Assembly (NCBI GenBank): GCA_945952355.1
Contig: CAMFIW010000271.1
Location: 1-5,028, forward strand
DNA: 5,028 bases
Direction of reading: 5' to 3'
DNA from: an uncultured Phenylobacterium sp.
GTDB lineage: Bacteria; Pseudomonadota; Alphaproteobacteria; Caulobacterales; Caulobacteraceae
The notes under the pieces are model-generated. The model saw only the letters and a program-made list of their open reading frames with translations. It ran no database searches and was not told where the DNA came from. Position 1 is the stretch's first letter. Every line of letters starts with the position of its first letter. Shown in pieces: positions 1 to 5,028 of the stretch. Made by a program: the position numbers and the translations under genes.

Positions 1-79
1 TTCTCGCGCTGTCTAGCGATGTCGACGATCTTACGCGTGTAGATCTCGGTGGTCGCCGTATCATTAAAAAAGTGGGGGG
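1..79 (-). other. Illumina Nextera/P5 adapter contamination at contig end
   Basis: Positions 37-65 are an exact reverse complement of the 29-nt Illumina P5 flow-cell sequence (it begins GTGTAGATCTCGG and ends GCCGTATCATT). Immediately before it, 29-36 read TCTTACGC, the reverse complement of the Nextera i5 index GCGTAAGA (known as N/S517). Positions 15-28 match the end of the Nextera read-1 arm at about 10 of 14 bases, including TCGACGA at 22-28 apart from its first base. After P5 come six A (66-71) and then GTGGGGGG (72-79), the usual look of a read running off the end of its template on two-colour chemistry. The order arm, index, P5, poly-A, poly-G is that of adapter read-through. I infer that 1-79 is not part of the genome, with the right-hand boundary uncertain by a few bases. 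Identification is from memory of the adapter sequences. Confidence 0.95.
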
Positions 80-87
80 CCGCCCTT

Positions 88-106
88 ACGCCGAATTAAT
101 TGGCGT
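88..106. promoter_or_regulatory. Imperfect palindrome in the exporter operon leader, possible operator
   Basis: The 19 bases ACGCCGAATTAATTGGCGT consist of ACGCC (88-92) and its reverse complement GGCGT (102-106) around the self-complementary core AATTAATT (94-101), with one extra G at 93 breaking perfect symmetry. The AT-rich core stands out in a GC-rich region and lies about 45 bases before the permease start, where a repressor site would be expected. No regulator gene is visible, and the site is only a few bases from the adapter artefact, so the upstream bases need confirming. A chance palindrome is possible. Confidence 0.3.
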
Positions 107-151
107 TCCATCGAGGCCCGATCCCATTTTTCGGCCCGCGGGGAGCGCATC

Positions 152-1294
152 ATGTCCTTGGCCCTGGCCACTCTCATCTACGAATCCCGCCGCTACATGG
201 CGGCCGTGATCGCGCTGGCCTTCGCAGGTCTTCTCATCCTGGCCCAGGTCGGGATGTTCACCGGCATCGTAAAGGGCGCGACGGCGACGGTCGACCGCTC
301 CCGCGCCGACCTGATGATCATGCCGGCCAAGTCGGAAAGCCTGATCAACTCCGGCCCGACCAGCCTGCCGCGACGCCTCGGCCCGCAGCTCTATCTCAAC
401 CCTGAAGTGGCGGAGGTCGCCAGCTTCGACGGCGGCGGCGGGCGGTGGAGCAACACACCAGACAAGGGCGAAAAGCAGGTCACGACCTTCGTGCAGTTCA
501 ATATGGTCGACCCCGAGGTCGGCGCCGTAACCCTGCCCACCGACTATTCCGAAGCGACCCGCATCGCCCTGCTCGAGCCCTATGCGGCCGCGATCGACCG
601 AACGGCCCTGGCGCGCCTGGGGGTCAAGCTGAACGACACCGCGACGATCAACGGCAAGACCATCCGGATCCGCGCGATCCTCGACGGCTATCCGGACATG
701 AACAACGCCTCGGTGACCGTGTCGCGCGACACCCTGCGCCTGCTCGGCATGCTGGAAAAGGGCGAGAAGACCGGCCCCTTGATGGTGCGCTTGAAGAATC
801 CAGGCCGCGCCGAGGCGGTGCGCGACCAACTCAACGCCGTCTCCAAGGGCGCTTATCGCGCCTGGACCCGCGCCGAACTCTCCAAGGCCAACGAAGGCGC
901 TCTGCTGAAAGAGCAGATCATCGGCCTGTTCCTGATCTCCTCCGCGGTCCTCGGATTCCTGATCGGCGTGGGCATCACCTCCATGACCCTGCGCGGTGCG
1001 ATCCTGGCCAACATCAAGGAGTTCGCGACCTTGCGGGCGCTCGGCGTCTCCATGGGCTCGCTGCGGGTGATCGTGCTGGAGCTGTCCTTCTGGGTCGGGC
1101 TGGCCGGCCTGCTGGCGACAGCGATCTTCACCTACGGCGTCTACCTGCTGGGCAAGAGCGGCGGCGTGCCGATGGGCTTCCCGCCGGTGGCGGTGATGCT
1201 GGTCGCCCTGTTGCTGATGGTGATCTCGCTGGCCTCGGGTCTGTTCTCCCTCGGCGTCCTCAAGAAGAGCCAACCCGCGGACCTGCTGCGATGA
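152..1294 (+). CDS. ABC exporter permease, FtsX/DevC (MacB-like) type
   Basis: This 380-residue inner-membrane protein is the membrane subunit of a type VII (MacB/DevC-like) ABC exporter. One membrane segment lies near the N terminus (about 16-40), followed by a large, mostly polar periplasmic region (about 41-252). Three further segments follow at about 255-280, 304-330 and 345-369, the 1+3 topology of FtsX-domain permeases. Between segments 2 and 3, IKEFATLRALGVS (288-300) matches the conserved cytoplasmic coupling motif of the family, and the protein ends in PADLLR, a common ending for these permeases. The start at 152 is supported by GGGGAG (140-145) six bases upstream and by a normal N terminus. 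The stop overlaps the ATPase start (ATGA), so the two are probably translationally coupled. These permeases drive periplasmic conformational change rather than forming a classic substrate channel. The substrate is unknown. DevC-like is preferred over LolC/E because of the HlyD-type partner gene. Confidence 0.9.
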   Translation: MSLALATLIYESRRYMAAVIALAFAGLLILAQVGMFTGIVKGATATVDRSRADLMIMPAKSESLINSGPTSLPRRLGPQLYLNPEVAEVASFDGGGGRWSNTPDKGEKQVTTFVQFNMVDPEVGAVTLPTDYSEATRIALLEPYAAAIDRTALARLGVKLNDTATINGKTIRIRAILDGYPDMNNASVTVSRDTLRLLGMLEKGEKTGPLMVRLKNPGRAEAVRDQLNAVSKGAYRAWTRAELSKANEGALLKEQIIGLFLISSAVLGFLIGVGITSMTLRGAILANIKEFATLRALGVSMGSLRVIVLELSFWVGLAGLLATAIFTYGVYLLGKSGGVPMGFPPVAVMLVALLLMVISLASGLFSLGVLKKSQPADLLR

Positions 1295-2034
1295 CCCCTG
1301 CCTCCCGCGTCGCGATCGAGGCCAAGGGCCTGACCAAGCGGTTCAAGACCGGCCGCACTTTCATCGAGGTGCTGAAGCAGGTCGACTTCGACGCCCGACA
1401 CGGCGACGTCACCATGGTCATGGGTCCCTCCGGCTCGGGCAAGTCGACCCTGGTGGCGACGCTGTCGGGCCTTCTGCGCCCCGACGCCGGCCAGGTGAGC
1501 GCCATGGGCCAGGACCTCTGGAGCTTGCGTCCTGGCAGGATCGACAAGTTCCGCCTCGATCACTGCGGCTTCATCTTCCAGGGCTTCAACCTGTTCTCGG
1601 CCCTCACCGCCCTGCAGCAGGTGACGACGGTGCTCAAGTATACCGGGCTCACCCCCGCCGAGGCGAAGGAACGCGCCACCATCGCGCTGTCCGAGGTCGG
1701 CCTCGCCAACCGCCTGAACCAGCGGCCGACCGAGCTGTCGGGCGGCGAGAAACAGCGCGTGGCCATCGCCCGCGCGCTCGCCAAGCAGCCCCGCCTGCTG
1801 TTCGCCGACGAGCCGACCTCCGCACTCGACGGCGAGAACGGCCAGGTGGTGATCCAGCTCCTGCAGCGCGCCGCAAAGCAGCACGACGCGGCGGTGATCT
1901 GCGTGACCCACGACCCGCGGCTCGAGGCCTATGCCGACCGCATCATCCACATCGAGGACGGCCGCATCCTGGACGATCGGCGCACCACGCCGGCCCAGGA
2001 CGGCGCCCGCCAACCCGAGCTCATCGAGGCTTAA
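1291..2034 (+). CDS. ABC exporter ATP-binding protein, DevA/MacB/LolD type
   Basis: This 247-residue cytoplasmic ATPase powers the neighbouring permease. All nucleotide-binding motifs are intact: Walker [10 protein letters not shown] (45-53), Q-loop Gln97 in FIFQGFN, signature LSGGEKQR (149-156), Walker B LLFADEP with catalytic Glu174 (169-175), D-loop SALD (177-180) and switch His207 in VTHD. The size and the FIFQGFNLF stretch fit the LolD/MacB/DevA branch of exporter ATPases. The reading frame is open far upstream of 1291, but that part lies inside the permease gene in another frame and its translation resembles no ATPase. The ATG at 1291 gives a family-typical start and overlaps the permease stop by ATGA. 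No strong Shine-Dalgarno is seen, which fits translational coupling. The last 20 or so residues ([20 protein letters not shown]) are a polar tail beyond the core fold. Activity is expected to be normal, as no key residue is missing. Confidence 0.95.
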   Translation: MTPASRVAIEAKGLTKRFKTGRTFIEVLKQVDFDARHGDVTMVMGPSGSGKSTLVATLSGLLRPDAGQVSAMGQDLWSLRPGRIDKFRLDHCGFIFQGFNLFSALTALQQVTTVLKYTGLTPAEAKERATIALSEVGLANRLNQRPTELSGGEKQRVAIARALAKQPRLLFADEPTSALDGENGQVVIQLLQRAAKQHDAAVICVTHDPRLEAYADRIIHIEDGRILDDRRTTPAQDGARQPELIEA

Positions 2035-2038
2035 GACA

Positions 2039-2998
2039 ATGCTCGCCTTTCTCCGCCGCCGGATCGCCTGGATCATCGCCGCGGTCGTCGTCCTGACCTT
2101 GGGCGGGACCCTGGTCCTGCAGGGCCAGGCGAAGGCCAGGAAGGCCGAGGCCGCCAAGATCGCCGCGGCCAATGCGCCGAAGAGTCCCTACGTCGCCATC
2201 GCCAACGGCAAGGCCGACGTCGAGGGCGGGATGATCCAGGTCGCCGCCCGGCGCGCCGGCATCGTGCGCGAGGTCTTCGTCCACGAAGGCGACCAAGTGA
2301 CCAAAGGCCAGATCCTGGCTCGACAGGAGGACGACGAGCCGCGGCTCGCCGCCGCCCAGGCCGCGGCCGCCGTGCGCCAGGCCAAGGCCCAGGTCGCCCT
2401 GCTGGAGGTCCAGTTGTCGACGGCCCAACGCGAGCGCGCCCGGCTCCAGGGCCTCGTGGCCACCAACTTCGTGGCCGGCCAGAGGCTCGACCAGGCCAAT
2501 GACGCGATCCGCCAGGCCGAGGCCAACCTGTCGGCCCAGCGCGCCGCGATCTCGACGGCGGAAGCGGCGCTCGCGACCGCTCGCTACGAGCAGGAATTGA
2601 CGATCATTCGCGCGCCCACGGACGGGCGCATCGCCCGGCGATACGCCAATCCGGGTTCGGGCGCCTCGACGCTGAACGTCTCCACCATGTTCGATCTCGA
2701 ACCGGCGGCGGCCCACATCATCCGCGCGGAGGTCGCCGAGAGCGCTTTGCAGAACGTGGCGGTGGGCCAGACCGTGCAGATCGCCACCGAGAGCGATCCG
2801 ACCAAGACCTATCCGGGCAAGGTGGTGCGCCAGGCCGGCGTGTTCGGCGCCCGCAAGCTCACCTCCGACGATCCGACCGAGCGGACGGACGACCGCGTGG
2901 TCGAGGTGGTGGTCAGCGCCGACAACACGCCGTTCCTGATCGGCCAGCGGGTGCTGGTGAAGTTCCTGCGCGGCACGGCCATCGCGATGGCGCGGTGA
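2039..2998 (+). CDS. HlyD/DevB-family periplasmic adaptor (membrane fusion protein)
   Basis: This 319-residue adaptor would link the inner-membrane ABC pump to an outer-membrane channel. It has an arginine-rich cytoplasmic N terminus and one membrane anchor (about 9-28). The first half of the lipoyl (biotinyl-like) domain follows at about 55-99, with AGIVREVFVHEGDQVTKGQ (73-91) as its hallmark. An alanine/glutamine-rich helical hairpin comes next (about 102-185), then the second lipoyl half, containing IIRAPTDGRIARR (189-201), and a beta-barrel region (about 225-310). The start at 2039 is chosen because GAGG (2026-2029, within the end of the ATPase gene) lies nine bases upstream and the anchor follows directly. 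The upstream in-frame codons overlap the ATPase and look non-native. The four-base gap to the ATPase places it in the same operon. The anchor and hairpin fit DevB/MacA-like adaptors. No TolC-type gene is present, so a shared outer-membrane channel is inferred. The substrate is unknown. Confidence 0.92.
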   Translation: MLAFLRRRIAWIIAAVVVLTLGGTLVLQGQAKARKAEAAKIAAANAPKSPYVAIANGKADVEGGMIQVAARRAGIVREVFVHEGDQVTKGQILARQEDDEPRLAAAQAAAAVRQAKAQVALLEVQLSTAQRERARLQGLVATNFVAGQRLDQANDAIRQAEANLSAQRAAISTAEAALATARYEQELTIIRAPTDGRIARRYANPGSGASTLNVSTMFDLEPAAAHIIRAEVAESALQNVAVGQTVQIATESDPTKTYPGKVVRQAGVFGARKLTSDDPTERTDDRVVEVVVSADNTPFLIGQRVLVKFLRGTAIAMAR

Positions 2999-3013
2999 GG
3001 CCCCAGGGGTAGC

Positions 3014-3043
3014 TTGACGCCCGCTCTCCCGCGCCGCACAAAC
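3014..3043 (+). promoter_or_regulatory. Candidate housekeeping-sigma promoter for the SDR gene
   Basis: TTGACG (3014-3019) is a good -35 element of the alphaproteobacterial type. ACAAAC (3038-3043), 18 bases downstream, could be the -10; the wider GCACAAAC (3036-3043) agrees at about six of eight positions with the Caulobacter-type consensus GCTANAWC. Transcription would start near 3050, leaving a leader of about 34 bases before the ATG. The -10 is weak and the call is by eye. Its position between the exporter stop and the SDR start supports separate transcription of the SDR gene. Confidence 0.4.
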
Positions 3044-3054
3044 CGCGCGCAATT

Positions 3055-3068
3055 CAAACCCCTGTTTG
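3055..3068. promoter_or_regulatory. CAAAC-N4-GTTTG palindrome, PsrA-like operator candidate
   Basis: CAAAC (3055-3059) and GTTTG (3064-3068) are perfect inverted arms around CCCT. The form G/C-AAAC-N2-4-GTTT-G/C is the established binding motif of PsrA, a TetR-family repressor of fatty-acid oxidation genes in Pseudomonas and relatives. The site lies just after the predicted transcription start and ends four bases before the Shine-Dalgarno of a gene resembling a beta-oxidation dehydrogenase, so repression there would make sense. The flanks TTC and GAA extend the symmetry with one extra G. Whether this organism has a PsrA-like protein is not visible; the arms could instead form a small hairpin in the leader RNA. 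Confidence 0.45.
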
Positions 3069-3072
3069 GAAC

Positions 3073-3077
3073 GGGAG
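3073..3077 (+). promoter_or_regulatory. Shine-Dalgarno deciding the SDR start
   Basis: GGGAG lies six bases before the ATG at 3084. An in-frame TTG at 3066 would add six residues, but it overlaps the palindrome and would put this ribosome binding site inside the coding region. The ATG is therefore preferred. Confidence 0.75.
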
Positions 3078-3083
3078 ACTTCG

Positions 3084-3989
3084 ATGGCGGACATCCGCTT
3101 TGACGGCAAGGTGGCGATCGTCACGGGCGCGGGCGGCGGCCTGGGCCGCCAGCATGCGCTGGAGCTGGCGCGCCGCGGCGCCAAGGTGGTGGTCAACGAC
3201 CTGGGCGGCTCGATGGACGGTTCGGGCGGTTCGTCCGCGGCCGCCGACGCCGTGGTGGCCGAGATCAAGGCCGCCGGCGGTGAGGCCATCGCCAACGGTT
3301 CGTCAGTGACCGACGACGCCGGCGTCGCCCTGATGGTCAAGCAGGCCATGGACGCCTGGGGCCGCATCGACATCCTGATCGCGAACGCCGGCATCCTGCG
3401 CGACAAGTCGTTCGCCAAGATGGAGATGAGCGACTTCGAGCTGGTCCTGAACGTCCACCTGATGGGCACCGTGAAGCCCACCAAGGCGGTCTGGGAGATC
3501 ATGCGCGAGCAGAACTACGGCCGCATCGTGGTGACCACCTCGTCGAGCGGCATGTACGGCAACTTCGGCCAGTCGAACTACGGCGCGGCCAAGCTCGGCA
3601 TCATCGGCTTCATGAACACCATCAAGCTCGAAGGTCAGAAGAACAACATCCACATCAACGCCATCAGCCCGGTGGCCGCGACGCGCATGACCGAGAACCT
3701 GATGCCCCCCGCGGTGCTGGAGAAGCTGAAGCCGGAATACGTGACCCCCGGCGTCGTCTATCTCTGCTCGGAGGAAGCCCCCACCGGCGCGATCCTGACC
3801 GCCGGCGCCGGCGCCTTCGCCCTGTCGCGCATCTATGAGACCGAGGGCGTATATCTCGGCGAAGGCGGCCTGTCCGTCGAGGAGGTCCGCGACAACTGGG
3901 CCAAGATCTCCGATCCGGCCGGCCAGCAGGCCTATTTCAATGGCGGCGAACAGAGCGGGAAGTTCTTCCGCAAGATGCAGGGCGGCTGA
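3084..3989 (+). CDS. SDR-family dehydrogenase, MFE-2-like (3R)-hydroxyacyl-CoA dehydrogenase
   Basis: This 301-residue cytoplasmic oxidoreductase is a short-chain dehydrogenase. The cofactor motif TGAGGGLG (14-21) is followed by Asp39 in VVVNDLGG, a residue that favours NAD over NADP. NAG (101-103), Asn123, Ser153, Tyr166 and Lys170 complete the catalytic set; the Ser-Tyr spacing of 13 and the YGAAK sequence are canonical. The VVNDLGG, SGMYGNFGQSNYGAAKLG and AISPVAATRMTE stretches closely resemble the dehydrogenase unit of peroxisomal multifunctional enzyme 2 (HSD17B4/Fox2), which oxidises (3R)-hydroxyacyl-CoA. The length exceeds a minimal SDR (about 250) by a C-terminal extension (about 250-301), as in that unit. 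No hydratase or SCP2 domain is fused, so this is a single-domain version. The start is set by GGGAG at 3073-3077. It has its own promoter candidate and palindrome upstream and a terminator downstream, so it is probably a single-gene unit. A steroid or other hydroxyacyl substrate is also possible. Confidence 0.88.
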   Translation: MADIRFDGKVAIVTGAGGGLGRQHALELARRGAKVVVNDLGGSMDGSGGSSAAADAVVAEIKAAGGEAIANGSSVTDDAGVALMVKQAMDAWGRIDILIANAGILRDKSFAKMEMSDFELVLNVHLMGTVKPTKAVWEIMREQNYGRIVVTTSSSGMYGNFGQSNYGAAKLGIIGFMNTIKLEGQKNNIHINAISPVAATRMTENLMPPAVLEKLKPEYVTPGVVYLCSEEAPTGAILTAGAGAFALSRIYETEGVYLGEGGLSVEEVRDNWAKISDPAGQQAYFNGGEQSGKFFRKMQGG

Positions 3990-4016
3990 GGCGCGGCTTC
4001 ACCGCCAGACACTCGA

Positions 4017-4045
4017 GGGCCCCTGCCGCGGCGGGGGCCCTTTTT
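4017..4045 (+). terminator. Rho-independent terminator after the SDR gene
   Basis: GGGCCCC (4017-4023) pairs perfectly with GGGGCCC (4034-4040). A T-G and a G-C pair extend the stem to nine pairs around the loop CCGCGG (4026-4031), and five T follow (4041-4045). The hairpin begins 27 bases after the SDR stop and is very GC-rich with an immediate U tract, so it should be a strong terminator. It separates the SDR gene from the DUF2252 gene. Confidence 0.9.
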
Positions 4046-4117
4046 CATTCAAGCAAGCTTGGCCGGAACATCGGCGCGCGACAGGCGTTCGGCAGCCGTC
4101 GGAATGAGGGCGCGCAG

Positions 4118-5028
4118 ATGACATCGCCGAAGGAACTGACGTCACCCCGCGATCGGGCCGCCCGGCTGGCCGAGGTGCGGAACCTGAAGATGGCGCGATC
4201 GGCTCACGCCTATGTGCGGGGCTCGACCGCCAAGTTCTACGACTGGCTCAAGGCGGACGCCGTCGCCCTGCCGGAGGGGCCGCCCGTCTGGATCTGTGGC
4301 GACTGCCACGTCGGCAATCTTGGTCCGCTCGCCGACCGTCGCGGCAAGGTGGCGGTGCAGATTCGCGACCTGGACCAGACGGTGATCGGCAATCCAGCCC
4401 ACGACCTGGTTCGCCTAGGCCTGTCCCTGGCGTCGGCGGCGCGCGGCTCGGACCTGCCGGGGGTGGTGACGGCGCGGATCCTGGAGCAGCTGATGGCCGG
4501 CTACGAGGCCGCGCTGGAGGGCGAGTTCGGCGAGAAGGACGGGCGGCCGGACAGCATTCAGGCGCTGATCGACCATTCCACGCGACGCCGGTGGCGCCAT
4601 CTCGCGGCGGAGCGCCTGGACACGGTCGAGCCGAAGATCCCGCTCGGCAGGAAGTTCTGGGCGCTGACCGGGCGGGAGCGCAGGGCGCTCAACGCCCTCT
4701 TCGAGGATCCCGCCGCCCGCGACCTCGTCGCCCATCTGCAGGGCCGCGGCGACGACACGCCTGTGCGGATGGTGGACGCCGCCTACTGGATGAAGGGTTG
4801 CAGCTCGCTGGGCCGGCTGCGGTTCGCGGCCATGCTGCGGGTAGGCGAAGGCAAGAAGGCCTCGCTCTGCCTGGTCGACATCAAGGAGGCGGCGACCGCC
4901 GCAGCGCCCCGCACCGCCAAGGCGCAAATGCCGCGCGACAACGCCCAGCGGGTGGTGGCGGGGGCGCGGGCCCTGTCGCCGCACCTGGGCGAGAGGATGG
5001 TGGCCGCGCGCCTGCTCGACCGCAGCGT
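4118..5028 (+). CDS. DUF2252 family protein, kinase-like, 3' end outside window
   Basis: The first 303 codons are present and the frame is still open at the window edge. Family members are usually about 380-470 residues, so roughly the last quarter is missing. Family hallmarks run in order: KMARSAHAYVRGSTAKFYDWL-like block (24-44), GDCHVGNLGP (61-70), IRDLDQTVIGNPAHDLVRLG (82-101), KGCSSLGRLRF (227-236, first residue at 226-227), LCLVDIKEA (250-258) and NAQRVVAGARALSPHLGERM (275-293). Asp62 and Asn67 have the spacing of the Asp/Asn pair of aminoglycoside-phosphotransferase catalytic loops. Asp84 fits the metal-binding Asp of the following IDLG-type motif, and Lys256 fits the ATP-binding lysine. 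The biochemical role of the family is not established, so a phosphotransferase function is inference. The ATG at 4118 has GAGGG (4106-4110) seven bases upstream. No signal peptide or membrane segment is seen. It follows a strong terminator, so it needs its own promoter; I could not identify one in 4046-4117. Confidence 0.88.
   Translation, partial: MTSPKELTSPRDRAARLAEVRNLKMARSAHAYVRGSTAKFYDWLKADAVALPEGPPVWICGDCHVGNLGPLADRRGKVAVQIRDLDQTVIGNPAHDLVRLGLSLASAARGSDLPGVVTARILEQLMAGYEAALEGEFGEKDGRPDSIQALIDHSTRRRWRHLAAERLDTVEPKIPLGRKFWALTGRERRALNALFEDPAARDLVAHLQGRGDDTPVRMVDAAYWMKGCSSLGRLRFAAMLRVGEGKKASLCLVDIKEAATAAAPRTAKAQMPRDNAQRVVAGARALSPHLGERMVAARLLDRS

Noticed and set aside
86..1273. 395-codon open frame on the minus strand opposite the permease
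   Set aside because: Low-complexity Arg/Gln/Gly/His-rich translation with no recognisable domain. It mirrors a well-supported + strand gene; long antisense frames are expected with GC-rich third codon positions.
445..1290. N-terminal extension of the ATPase frame back into the permease gene
   Set aside because: The translation is Arg/Gly/Pro-rich without domain features, and the ATG at 1291 gives the normal family start and ATGA coupling.
1141..2172. 343-codon minus-strand open frame opposite the ATPase
   Set aside because: The opposite strand encodes a complete ABC ATPase with all motifs; this frame's translation is compositionally biased shadow sequence.
3001..3009. CCCCAGGGG as a terminator for the exporter operon
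   Set aside because: The arms are separated by a single base, so no hairpin loop can form, and no T run follows.
3066..3083. TTG start adding six residues to the SDR
   Set aside because: The ATG at 3084 has GGGAG at ideal spacing and gives the usual short N terminus before the Rossmann fold.
2021..3502. 493-codon minus-strand open frame spanning adaptor, intergenic region and SDR
   Set aside because: It runs across two convincing + strand genes and a regulatory region, has no domain resemblance and no plausible ribosome binding site context.
4054..4061. Palindrome CAAGCTTG after the terminator
   Set aside because: Only eight bases, with no flanking symmetry and no recognisable promoter beside it, so not enough to call an operator.
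4104..4121. Five-codon leader ORF (MRARR) whose TGA overlaps the DUF2252 ATG
   Set aside because: The ATGA overlap is suggestive of coupling, but the mini-ORF has no good Shine-Dalgarno and contains that of the DUF2252 gene; very short frames like this arise often by chance.

Overview
The window is very GC-rich with strongly G/C-biased third codon positions, and every convincing gene is on the + strand. The protein families (a DevBCA/MacB-like exporter, a stand-alone MFE-2-type hydroxyacyl-CoA dehydrogenase, a DUF2252 protein) and a TTGACG-type promoter suggest an alphaproteobacterium, possibly of the Caulobacterales. That placement is inferred from sequence style and recall, not from a search.

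Layout. Positions 1-79 are probably not genomic. They contain an exact reverse complement of the 29-nt Illumina P5 end (37-65), preceded by an i5 index and a degraded Nextera arm, and followed by a run of A and then G. The window therefore starts at an artefactual contig end, and the true neighbour upstream of the first gene is unknown. Positions 80-151 are a short leader with an imperfect palindrome and a good ribosome binding site.

Positions 152-2998 hold a compact three-gene operon for a tripartite-type exporter: an FtsX/DevC-like permease, its ATPase (ATGA overlap) and a HlyD/DevB-like periplasmic adaptor (4-nt gap). Together they would form an inner-membrane ABC pump with a periplasmic adaptor. 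The outer-membrane channel would have to be encoded elsewhere, and the substrate cannot be read from the sequence.

Positions 2999-3083 are an intergenic region with a candidate promoter and a CAAAC-N4-GTTTG palindrome just upstream of the ribosome binding site. The palindrome matches the form known for PsrA-type fatty-acid regulators. It precedes an SDR-family dehydrogenase (3084-3989) resembling the (3R)-hydroxyacyl-CoA dehydrogenase unit of MFE-2, so site and gene both point to fatty-acid or acyl-CoA metabolism. A strong rho-independent terminator follows (4017-4045).

Positions 4118-5028 hold the first 303 codons of a DUF2252 gene, cut by the window end. Its motifs look like those of an aminoglycoside-phosphotransferase-type kinase, but the catalytic-loop and metal-binding motifs come before the glycine-loop and lysine motifs. 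That order suggests a circularly permuted kinase-like fold, the most interesting protein observation here. I see no RNA genes, CRISPR arrays, insertion sequences or phage genes.
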